A stretch of 64,000 nt of DNA from assembly GCA_018350325.1 (NCBI GenBank), contig JAEVLN010000020.1, positions 1,423,866 to 1,487,865 of the forward strand, in the 5' to 3' direction. Source of the DNA: Globodera rostochiensis. Lineage: Eukaryota > Nematoda > Chromadorea > Rhabditida > Heteroderidae. A program made the translations under genes and the position numbers. The first letter of the stretch is position 1; every line of letters begins with the position of its first letter. Of the stretch, positions 39,223-50,425 are shown piece after piece. The notes beneath the pieces were generated by a model. It had not been told where the DNA came from. It saw nothing but the letters and a program-made list of their open reading frames with translations, and ran no database searches.

Positions 39223-42200
39223 TCATCCGTCGCCCTCCAATTGCTGCGCTCGCACGCTGAGACGCCGCAGAATGTCCTGTTGATCGACCAGTTCAAAAAC
39301 GTGCGGTACGCTGAACAGAATGCCAATGGTACCGCCAAGGGTAATGCCAAAGAAACTGGCGGGAAATTCAAATTTAAACGCTTATTTATTCTCAAAAAAC
39401 GCCTACAGTAACAGCAAAACGCGGTCCACGACCATTGAGATGAAACGCCAATCGTCGCGAACCTTTAAATTTGGCCAAATGTTTGAATAGAAAAAGCCTT
39501 TTTTTTTTTTGCCTTTTTATCGCTCATTTCCGCTTTTATATGTTCGGCGATGAAAGCGATTGATTCAATTGTAAGGCGCAATTTTTTGCTCATTCGTTGC
39601 TCGTCCATATGAAATTTTTGAGATTTAATTAATTTTTTGAATATTATAATAAAACCATTCCGGTGATCTGTGCGCAAATTTGACGATTTCCTAAATCAAA
39701 GCCAATTTTGACATAATTTAAATTCAAATTTTAAAAATAATGCCAAATTCTCACCGCGTCCCGTGCCGCCGCCTGTCGTCGACAAATTGGCGCCCGTGCG
39801 CGAGCGTCGCATTAATTGCGGCAGCGGCGATGGACTGCGCGACAGCGAACGCAGCGACGAGGAGGCGGGGGACGCGGCGGCGTCGTTGTCGACGGCCAAA
39901 AATTGAAAAATAAAACATTTTGAAAGTTTAAATTGGCAATTTTGCGTAATAAAATCGAAAATCGTTTAAAGAAAAACCTCCGCCGCTTCGTCCAATTCGC
40001 CCGACCGCCGCTTTTGACGCATCCGGCGACTCTTTTGGCGCCAACTTTGGCGCTTTTGGTGCGCGACGGAGCCAACTTGGCCGAGAAAGGGCAGCCTGAA
40101 CATTGAAAAGTGATCGAATTGGCCACCAATTCCATTCATTTTGATCGAATTGGCCACCAATTCCATTCATTTTGATCGAATTGGCCACCAATTCCATTCA
40201 TTTTGATCGAATTGGCCACCAATTCCATTCATTTTGATCGAATTGGCCACCAATTCCATTCATTTTGATCGAATTGGCCACCAATTCCATTTATTTTGAT
40301 CGAATTGGCCACCAATTCCATTCATTTTGATCAAATTGGCCACCAATTCCATTCATTTTGATCGAATTGGCCACCAATTCCATTCATTTTGATCGAATTG
40401 GCCACCAATTCCATTCATTTTGATCGAATTGGCCACCAATTCCATTCATTTTGATCGAATTGGCCACCAATTCCATTTATTTTGATCGAATTGGCCACCA
40501 ATTCCATTCATTTTGATCGAATTGGCCACCAATTCCATTCATTTTGATCGAATTGGCCACCAATTCCATTCATTTTGATCAAATTGGCCACCAATTCCAT
40601 TCATTTTGATCAAATTGGCCACCAATTCCATTCATTTTGATCAAATTGGCCACCAATTCCATTCATTTTGATCGAATTGGCCACCAATTCCATTCATTTT
40701 GATCGAATTGGCCACCAATTCCATTTATTTTAATCGATCGACCCACTGAAATTACATTGTTGCCGCCATCGTCGACGGGCCCATGGCCAAATTTGTGTCC
40801 AATCCCTCCGGCTGAGCCGGTTCAGCATTTGCCCAAAATATTTATTTTATGATTTTTTGGGTTTTTAACTCATTTCTTGCCTGATATTCCTCAACGGAAG
40901 TGCCGCGGAACATTTCGCGCTGTCGAGGCCTAAGAAATATTTTTTAAATTTACAAAATTTTCTTTTTGTTTTTGCCTTTTCATTGCCAAAAGTGTCGGGA
41001 GGAGGTGGAGGAACAAATGCCGGACCCATCCCGGCATTGTGTGAGTAATGGCGGAACGGAAATAAACGTTGATCACCGCCACCGTGGACACAATTGTCAC
41101 AATGTTCAGAACTTTTGTGGGCAAATTAAGAAAAATAAAATTGAATTGAAATATCAATTATTAAACATTTAAAATTTGATCAAAAGTTTCGATTTTTAAA
41201 AATTTAAATTATAATTTAAATATTTTATTCCCACCGAAAGTCATCAAAAGATATTTAGCCATTAGCGGAATTGTGTCCGAAGTTGGGGGCAAAATTTTGG
41301 AGACCAAAAGCAGAAAAACCACCAGGGCGAGCAGAATGCTAATGGCCTAAAAATGTTTTTTTTAATAATTAATTCCATTTTTTAAATTAATTTTATTGTT
41401 ATTTTATTTTTCGTTAAAAGAATAAAACATATTTTTGAGTCTTTTCTACCAATGTTATTTTCTCGGAACATTCTGCCGGCAGATAAAAGGCGAGCATTGA
41501 CAGAAATGCCATAAGTACGGTAGGGATGATCAAGATTACGGTGTAGAAAAGGGTTTTCCTAATAAAATAAATTTTATTCTTTTATAAACAAAAAATCTTC
41601 TCACCGTCTGATCACAATGTAAAAGGCGATGCGCGATCGGTCGGCACTCATCCGGCCCGGCACGTCCATCAAATCCCAAATGCCGCTGGGCGAATAGTCC
41701 TCCAACTCCACGAAGCGTCTGTTGTTGTACCAGCGCAATTGCACCTCGTCCGAGCTGTACGTCCACGAGCCGAACAGCAACACGCAAGTTTGTTCATCAA
41801 ATGGGAAATACTCAACATCTGCTGGTTGATGGTGATCGGAAATTTTTAAGTGATCGATCAGAAATTTGAAAGACCAATTCGGCAAGAGGACTTGTAGATG
41901 GCCGGCGGAACCCAGGACACATTGCCTTGGTGGTCAACCACAACGTTGCTTTGGTAGCTGACCTCATAATTGCCGTCGGCACTGATTGATTTTTTGATCA
42001 AATTTTGGACAATAAAATTTAATTATTTGATCAGATTTTATTTGAATTTGAAAAGAAGACCACCACCGTACTTGTTGAACAGTACCTGCAAAAATATTAT
42101 AAATAATTGAAAATATTTGGGCAAATAAAAAGCACTGACAATGTCCGGCACCCAAACGCGGTCCACCGGCACGCGCAGACTCTCCAAGCCGCCGTATTCG

Positions 42201-43617
42201 GCCGGACTCCAACTGCAAAAATGGACAAAAACAATTAGCCTAATTAATTAGAATAAATTTAATTAAATGTTTAAATTCCAATAATTTAATACGCATAAAT
42301 CCGTTAATTATTTAATATAAATGCGATAAAACACTGACGCAAATCTGCAATCGTTCCACCGCAATGTCAGCCAAACATTGGACTGCATAATTTGATTCTT
42401 CTCGTCCACGTTGATCAACAAAATCTGTGAACTTTCCATTTTTCTTGGACATTTTTTTGTGACAAATATTTTATTTTCAAAATTGGAGTTGCTAAAAGCG
42501 TTAAATTTCAATGTTCCAAAGGCATTTGGGGCACTTGCCATGGCCATGCCGAAGTCCACGTGGACAACGGAAGAATTTTGGCACGGAGACGGACGGATCA
42601 GCGCGTTGTATCCCCTGAACAGGTCGATGCCGAGCCGTTCTTCGTCCTCATTATTGGCATAAAGTGGAGATCGAACTGATAGTGAGTTATTTATTTATTT
42701 TTTGCAAAATTCCCCCGGGGGTTAAGCTGCTTGTTTTTAAACTTTTGAAAAAACCATAAAATTTAATTGGAAAATCACACGTATTATTTATTTATTACCT
42801 GTTGAGGGAAAGTGTCCACTGTCCGTTGAAAATGTCACGCCGTTTAAACCGTTCAAAATCCCCGCCAAAAATGGTAACAAAATGCCAAATAATGACATAA
42901 AACTTAAAATGGTTTTTGGACAATAACCAATTTGAGCTTTTAGTCTAAACATTTTCTGATTCAAATAAACAAAAACGGGGGATTTTTAATTCTCGAATTC
43001 CAAGCGATGCCAAAAAGTGATTCAAAAAAGGCATTTGGGCAAAAAGTCGTGCCTTTTGTTTGTAAATGTTTGGCCAAAAAGTGTCAGTCAAAAGAGGGCA
43101 CAAAATGAAAAATTGGCCACGAAAGTCTCTGCCCCCCCCCAATTGGATTAGGGACATTGCGTCCCCTGGGGGGGGGGGGGCGTTTTGTGACGGAAAATAA
43201 GAGAAATTTGCCTGCGGGAATGAAACAATGGGGGCGGGCACCGTAAAGAAACAAATATTATGCCGCGGCGGGCTTTTAGTCGATGGGATGTTTCGGGATA
43301 ATTTAAAGACGCGCTTTAACAGCTTTTTTAAATTATTTTAGGAATTTTTTAAATTGAAAGTTAATTTTAATTCTTTTAACCTTTTCTTTCTGAACACAAA
43401 ATATAAAATAATACATTTTTATTCAATAAATAAAAAAATCAAATCAAATCAAATCAAATCAAATTGTTCAAAATGTGTGCCAATCCGACAATAAATATAA
43501 ATATTTTTATTTTAAATAAATGTTTTAGCAATAAATAATTAAAAATCGCTTACCTTTGTCGGCCCAAAGTGCCGCCATGAGAATAATTAATGCGGCGAAG
43601 ACAACAAATGAAAACAT
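39223..43617 (-). CDS. Nicotinic acetylcholine receptor subunit, UNC-29/LEV-1 type, copy 3 (most upstream)
   Basis: Signal-peptide exon 43554-43617 (ATG 43617; [19 protein letters not shown]). The rest reads [78 protein letters not shown], Cys-loop [15 protein letters not shown], loop [18 protein letters not shown] without paired cysteines (non-alpha), TM1 [68 protein letters not shown] and [13 protein letters not shown]. It continues with a long Ser/Arg-rich loop, [16 protein letters not shown] and [20 protein letters not shown], ending TGA 39225-39223. Four introns start with GC (donors near 39511, 40879, 40974 and 42537), each required by the frame. A 31-bp satellite fills the intron 40099-40754. 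Confidence 0.9.
40110..40740. repeat. 31-bp palindromic satellite, ~20 copies, in a receptor intron
   Basis: The unit contains TTGATCGAATTGGCCACCAA followed by TTCCATTCATT. GAATTGG and CCAATTC form a 7-bp hairpin with a CCA loop in every unit. Copies differ at one or two positions (CGAATT/CAAATT, TTCATT/TTTATT). There are no spacers between units. Confidence 0.97.
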
Positions 43618-44697
43618 TTTGCAAAAATTCTCTGAAATTTTATTTTCAAAAGGCAAAAAATTTTCTTTTCGAAAATTTGTTAATTTTCTTAGAATTTTCC
43701 AATGCTTTAAAAAGGGCGGAGAGCAAAATGAGCGAGCAAAAATGCCGATAATAAAACGATTAGCCGCTTTTTAGGCGGTCGGCACCGCCATTTGGCCACG
43801 GTTTGGGTTAAATTTTTTTGCTTAAAAACATTTTCTTCCCAAAGACAAATAAATGGACGAATTTGTTTAAAAAATATTATAATTTTTGGCTTTTTTCAAT
43901 TTGCATGGCTTCTTTTATTGGCGCTTTGCCAATTCTAATTACATTTTTTGATTAAAAACGCTTTAATAATCCGAAAAAAGCCAGCAAAATAATTCGGAGA
44001 GAGCGCTTTTGACGGAAATAAATGTTTTGAACTAAACTTTCCGTCAGTCCGTCCAAAAACGGCACAAAAAGACAATTCTCCCACAACATTTGTGCCAAAG
44101 TGAATGGGTTTAGGTAAATTCGCCCTCTAATGCCCTCCGGGGAAATTATTGAGTGGCATTATTGCGCCGGAGGGGGGAGAGATTAGGGGAAGCGGTACAA
44201 ATTGCCCGGAGCCGAGATGAGTTTCTCCGATAAGTGGCGCCGTTTTGTGAAGAAGACGAACTTTGGGAGTGCCAAAATGTGAAAATGCCCTCCCCCCTTT
44301 ATAAGGCAAAGTTATGGGGGGGGGGGGGGGGCAAATTAATGAAAAGATTAATAATCTTTGATAATTGTAAATCGATTAAATCAATTAAATAAAATTAATC
44401 ATCAAATTAACAAAAAATCTAAGAACAAAACCCAACAAAACCAAAAACTTATTGAAGAAATAAAAGCTAACAAAAGCTTAAAGAGTACCTTCAGTCCAAT
44501 ACAATAATATCAGTTCAGAATTAAATTAATAATTGTTTATTCAAGTACAATTTATGCTTTTAATAGATAAAAAAGAAATATAATAAAGTAAAGCTATGCA
44601 AATTCACAATTTGGGTTATGGTAACGTAATCCAAGCCTATACGGTAGACGAACAAAATAATACCAGCCGTTGGTTCCTGGTTTAGAGTATTCAAATT
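43618..44697. other. Spacer between receptor cluster and ARID gene
   Basis: Promoter side of receptor copy 3 and 3' flank of the ARID gene (both - strand). G-run at 44318-44331. The A/T-rich stretch 44341-44590 shows nothing recognisable. Confidence 0.5.
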
Positions 44698-47600
44698 TAG
44701 GTTTCCTTTTGGCGTTCCGTCTCCTCCGTCTCCTCCGTTTCCCTTTCCGCCGTAGGCATGGCGAACAGTACGCCCTGGTACAGTATGCCGTTAAGCTCCA
44801 TGGACACGACCATTGACGAGGCGGTTGTTTCCGATACTGTTGTTGTTGTTGTCTGGGACAAAGTGCCGGCATTGTTTTCGGCATTTTTTGTTTCTGAAAG
44901 ACCCCAAAAGGGAACATTGATTCTAAGGTTTATAGAGAGGTCAATCACTGATCAGCCAATCAAAGATTTAAAAAGCAAAGATTAAATCAACTTAATATAA
45001 TCGGATCAAAAAACCCCAAAAATCGGTTTAGGGACCTCCGCCGTTGTTCAGTTTGATGCTGCACCGCGACGCGTTCTTAAGCAAATGGCCAAACGATCCC
45101 AGCGGCGCGACAGAAATGCCATCGGCGGCATTTTCCACCAAAATGGGCGAAGGGAAATTGCCTGGCGCCGCCGGAGGGGACACTTCGTTCGGTTTTCGCC
45201 GTTTTTCAGCTAAAAATATTAATTTTTGAATGTTTTTGCTTTCAACAAAATTAGCACCTGAGGGCGAATTTGGGGACTGCCGGTGATGCTCGGCGGTCGG
45301 ACAATGATATGAGGAAGTTGCTGGAGATGAGACGGCAGTGCCATGGCACCTTCGGGGGCACGCACTCGAACTTTGACGTGGGGAAAACGCCTGAGGCGAC
45401 GTCGATGTTCTGCCGGTGGCAATTTCAATTCTGTAAAAACTTATTTATTCAATGCCCCCAATTTGTGCATAAAATTTTATGTAAATCCTTTCAAATTAAA
45501 AAATAAATTTAAAATTGGGGCGAAAACGGACTTTGGAAAAATTGAGTCGAATTGTTGCCGGTCCGCGCCGTTCTGATGCCCGAATTGGAGCAGCTCCTCT
45601 CCGGCGAATTGTGGCAACGGTTGCGCGGTGGAAGAAGTCGTTCTGTTGCCGTTCAGAAGGTTCTCCTCCTCTGCGCAGAAATTTCCAAATAAAATCTCAT
45701 TTTCATTTCCCGTCCTGATCATTCATAATTTGACGTACAAATTGGCCAAGATAAATAAATATCAGCTCACCTCGTGCCGTCGGCGTCGTCGGCACGGCGT
45801 CCGACGTGCCAAACTGCAGCAAATGTTTGCCAAAGAATGCAGCCGCCATAACGGGGGGTGGCGGCGGCGGCGCGGCGCCAAACGAAGCCGCCATTTGTTC
45901 AAGCCAACGCATCTGCTGTTGCTGAACATGACGCTCCCGGTGCGAGTCCATCGAGTTGGAGGACGAGTGCCGACCCCTGAAAGTTTGCATTTGTCGGAGA
46001 GGGACAATTTGTCCACGTTACCCCGAATAAGAATGATGGTGGTTGTGCTGATGATGATGATGCCCTGAGGGGGTGGCGCCCGCCGAATTTGACGTTGTGC
46101 CATGAGACGCGCCGGCGCCCGTCGCCGCAGGCGCATTGCGCCTGCCGCCCTCGCGTTTGTTAGCGTCAATTGCACTGCGCAAGTCGGCCAACGTGCTGAA
46201 GTGATGCCGCTCGCATTCGAAGTCGAATAAATACTTCTCGTACCTGCGATGGATACTTTTTGTCAGAATGCGTGCAATCGATCGGCGTTTATTTATGATC
46301 GGAGCTGCTTTTTAATGATCGGAATTGCTTTTTAATGATCGAAATTGCTTTTTAATGATCGGAATTGCTTTTTAATGATCGGAATTGCTTTTTAATGATC
46401 GGAATTGCTTTTTAATGATCGGAATTGCTTTTAATGATCGAAATTGCTTTTTAATGATCGGAATTGCTTTTTAATGATCGGAATTGCTTTTTAATGATCG
46501 GAATTGCTTTTTAATGATCGGAATTGCTTTTTAATGATCGGAATTGCTTTTTAATGATCGGAATTGCTTTTAATGATCGAAATTGCTTTTTAATGATCGA
46601 AATTGCTTTTTAATGATCGGAATTGCTTTTTAATGATCGGAATTGCTTTTTAATGATCGGAATTGCTTTTTAATGATCGGATTGGTTGTATCTTTCACGC
46701 CTCTTCACCAGCTTTTCATTATCCAAAAACAGGTGGTCTGCTGGATGTGAATTGCCCCCCCCCCTCCTCACTGCGTCCTCAAAGTGAACGCGGCCGAAGT
46801 GATCGAAGTGGGCAGGCTCAGCCCCTTGGCAATCTCTCGCCACAATTTCTTTGTGATCACTTCCACCAGACCGCCGTGGTGCACCACCAGCCGGTACAAC
46901 TCGTACAAGTCCAGCACCTGCTTGGCCATGATCGGAATGCGCGTCACCGGCTTCCCTTTAATTGGCAACACTTTTTGTATACAATTAAAAAGTTGGAATT
47001 AAATTTGTTTTAAATTTTGGAGAAAAAGAGAAAAGTTCAGACCAATTCTGCGCATAAATTCGAGCCAATCGTCGAGCCATTCTTTCCGACGCAAATCTGT
47101 CGGCGAAAGTTCGTAAAGCTAAAATTTGGAGAGATTTGGCGTTAATATCTAAGCCCAGGCTGCTGGTGATGAACCTTTCCCCAGAGGCGGCCTTATGCCA
47201 TGTTCGTCTTGTGTTTAAACTTTAAAGGCTTAACCGACGGTTAATGATAAGAAGATTGATAGAGTTTTTGGAAGCTTTAACCGTTGTTAATTACGGTTTA
47301 GCAAAAAGCCTTGAAATATCCAACCGGACGCCTCGAATTTCGTCAAAACTTTAATGGACAAATTGGGAGCTTTGAAAATTTTTTACCAATTCTTTTTTTA
47401 AAAAGACTTTACACTTTCCCATTTTTTCTTTTTTCAATAAAATCCATCGAAAAAGTCTGTCCCGTCGAGCCCATTAATCACAGGTCGAATTGAATTGAAT
47501 TGGCGGGTTGGACGCCGCGCCATGTGTTTTTCCCCCCAATCGGACACAAAACAAACCAAAAACAATATAATTTTTTGTGCTTACGATTTACGACATGACA

Positions 47601-50425
47601 CGAATTGTATGCCAATTTGGCGCCAATTTGGGAATTCAAATCGAATGTTCTGTCAGATTTTAGGGAATTTATGCCACAGTTTTGGGAAATGCAGTCTTTT
47701 TGTGTTTAAAATGTGTCGGTTTAATTTAAAGTGCTTTTGCAAATGATTATTTTAAATATGACAAAATTTATTCCTTTGTTTTTAACAAAACTCCATTCTC
47801 CCAATTTTCAATTCCTCCCCCCCCATTTTCAATGTTCCCATTACTCTGTCCTCGCCAATTTTCCTGCCAATTTCATTTTCCCATTTGAATTCTCCCCCCC
47901 CCCCTACCGTATCCCCCCCGCCCCCCTCGCCCCACTCCCCGCACATCGCCTCGGGGCACAATTAAGGCAACATACAAATACAAAGTCGCCCGAGGGGATA
48001 ATAATAAATGCGCCGTAATAGTATTATGTTATATGGTGTGTGTGCGGACCAAAATTGTGCGGAAAATGTGCCGGAATAAACAATAATTTCGGCCCAGGCC
48101 CCAAACTTTGCCCCCTCCCCCCAAAAGGCCGCCCCAGGGCAAATATACAGAAAATTGTGTGCCCAAAGGCTTCGTAATAATGGCATTTTGGCACCTCGAG
48201 GTGGGCCAAATTCATTAGGAACCAAGCCTGGGCCAACTAAGCACTAAAATAGAATGCCGACCGCGATGACACATTTTGAGCTCATTTGGGCATTAAAATA
48301 TATACAATTTAATTATTAAATACAAATAAAATTTAAAAAAGGTAATAAAGAAGTAAATTAGGAGGACTCATTTGGCCAAAACTCAGCCTGCCCGAGGAAT
48401 TATATTTGTTGGGCCAAATCCCCCCCCCCCCCGGGGCATTTTCTTGGAGGGCTTTAAATAATTTACCGCTTCTGTCGTTAGGCGGCGATTATTGGGGCCA
48501 CTTTTGTGTATTGTCCGGCAAATAACTTGGGAAATAGCCGACAAATTGTGTGCTAATGAGGCCGAAAATGGAAATTTTGGGCAAAATTAGCCGAAAATGA
48601 ATTTACAGCAATTTTAAATTCCAAATATTTTTGACAAATGTGAAAGGTTCAATCATTTTGTCTGAACAATCAATCCAATGTTCGCATTTAAAATGGACCG
48701 GATTTTGGAGTTTTCCGGATTTTATTAGAAATAGCCTTTCCAGGCCCCCAATTCTCAGTTTTTGACAGGTGCCAAACAAATTGGCCCGGGTGGCGATTAA
48801 TTGTCCGAAAATAAGTGCAAATTTCGCATTGTTCACTTCGCCCTGCGAGGGGTATAAATTACATGCCCCCGGGCGTCCGTCAAATCACTCATTTCTCATC
48901 CCCCGAGGGGACGAAGAAGTCCATTGTTTGTGCGTTCGGTTGGATGGACAAATCCGTCACCCCCGCAGGGGGGGGGGCATTTTTCACCCGAATGAACACA
49001 AAATTCAGCCGTCTGCAGTTATTAAATGGGCTATACCATGAAAAAAACATTTTTTTGGGATGAAGTTAAAGAATTATTCAACAAAATTTTGGGAGATTTA
49101 AATATAAATACTCAAAATTATTCGCTTCTTCAAAATTAAAATGATTTTTTGATGGCTTAACGCACCTGTTTGAATTGTTCCTCGTATGACCAACTCGGCG
49201 TCCCATTTCTGTGCTGATTGCCGCCGTTGTTGTGATGGACATCGGATCGACCTTCGTGCCTTAAAAATGCTTTCGGTTTTTTGACATTTTCTACCCCCCC
49301 CCCGCGGCACTTTAGGCTTAAGTCTTCGGGCTCCCCCAAGGCGTTTTCGGCGGAATGGCCTCGCTGCTCGTCGTCTTCCTCGTCCTCTTCATCGTCTTTT
49401 GTGTAACCCCTCGGCGACGAGGCCACGTGGTGAAACAAATTTTCTGAGACAAAATTTTTGATTTTGTTTTGAGTCGTTTAATAAAATCTTCGGCAATATT
49501 TGTTCAGCTTACCGTTTTGAATGGGCGGAATTGAGAGAAGGCTGGTCGGGTCGAATTGGTGTTGTTGGGCCTGGGCCTTAAATTAAATTTTTTTAAAAAA
49601 ATTTCCCCTCGGGGGGGCGACCTGCACAAATTGTTGTGATTGGTGCTGCAAGGCCAACAGAAAGGGGGACAATGTGGCCAATTGCTGCACAAACGGATTC
49701 ATTCCCGGCTGGGCCAGTGTTGGAGACGCTGTGGAGTCGGTGAAGCCGGCTGAAAGAAATTTTTTTTTTTTTAATTTAAAAAAATTAAAGCCTATCGAAA
49801 TTTTAATAAATTTTCGTTAGAAACTTGAAAAATAGGAAGCCCAAAGGAATCGTTTTCAATTTTTGTAAATTTCACCGCTCAATTGGCTGCTCAGCTTCTG
49901 AAAGGCCTTATGAGCCTCGAAGAAGTCCATCGTCGTGCCCGTACTCTGCTGCTCGACCCCTGTTGAATTTTTCTTAAAAATAAATCTTTCTGACCCCCCC
50001 CCCCCCACAACCTCTCCCCCCCGGCATTCCGTCCTCGACAAAATTGTGCCGCAGAGCCTGTTGCAGGAACAAGCTCGGCGAGCTGGCCGCCAACTGTTGC
50101 TCAACTCCGGCCAATTTTGGCTGAAGCAAAATGTAAATGCAAATGTTTTAAAATCAAAATTTACCGATGGGCCACCGCCGTCCGCAGACGCTGAAGATGA
50201 GGAGGATGAAGCCGAACCGCCGTTGTTATTGTTACTGTTGTTGCCGTTTGACGCTGAATGCCGCTTCCGCTTCCGGCACTGTTTCTCGTCGATTACTGTA
50301 GCTGCTTCGGATGAAATTACGGTCGCACCGCCGCTGTTGCCGTTCGATTGGGTTACGGTAGCCGCTGAAGTGAGCGGAGCCGTCGGAGGAAGCAATTGAT
50401 CAAAGGACGTTAATTGGGAGATCAT
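44698..50425 (-). CDS. cfi-1: ARID3-family transcription factor (dead ringer / CFI-1)
   Basis: Nuclear AT-rich DNA-binding factor; the C. elegans relative CFI-1 specifies neuron types. ATG at 50425 (MISQLTSFDQLLPP). About 14 exons, with landmarks: Ser/Asn-rich N-terminus (50164-50425), Gln-rich exons 50012-50118 to 49513-49577, then 49167-49440 with an Asp/Glu stretch, PEDLSLK (PxDLS, a CtBP-binding form) and the ARID extension WSYEEQFKQ. The ARID core follows in 47043-47118 (LYELSPTDLRRKEWLDDWLE), 46774-46972 (IPIMAKQVLDLYELYRLVVH, LPTSITSAAFTLRTQ) and 46020-46242 (YEKYLFDFECERHHFS, AIDANKREGGRR). The C-terminal REKLES-like part is SMELNGILYQGVLFA in 44698-44895. The intron between EEQFKQ and LYELS is about 2 kb (47119-49166). 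A 20-bp satellite lies in the intron 46243-46773. Confidence 0.92.
46295..46683. repeat. 20-bp satellite, ~19 copies, in an intron of the ARID gene
   Basis: The unit is GATCGGAATTGCTTTTTAAT, with a few GATCGAAATTG variants and some units one base shorter. It is head to tail without spacers. The core GATCGRAATTG resembles GATCGAATTGG of the 31-bp satellite at 40110-40740. Confidence 0.97.
47119..49166. other. Large intron splitting the ARID
   Basis: No exon-like sequence is seen in this 2 kb. It is rich in C-runs and G-runs (47818, 47886-47934, 48420-48433, 48967-48976) and short GC palindromes such as CCCGAGGGG (47991) and CCCCCGAGGGG (48900). Confidence 0.6.

Noticed and set aside
40110..40740. 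CRISPR-like array
   Set aside because: Units are head to tail without unique spacers, lie in a eukaryotic intron and have no cas genes nearby. It is a satellite.
32611..43617. Alpha-type (UNC-38/UNC-63) identity for the receptor subunits
   Set aside because: None of the three has the paired cysteines in loop C, so the non-alpha UNC-29/LEV-1 group is the better fit.
44594..44917. Arg-rich C-terminal alternative for the ARID gene
   Set aside because: Another frame of the last exon. The frame with ELNGILYQGVLFA matches the ARID3 REKLES region.
46295..46683. CRISPR-like array
   Set aside because: 20-bp units without spacers in an intron; a satellite.
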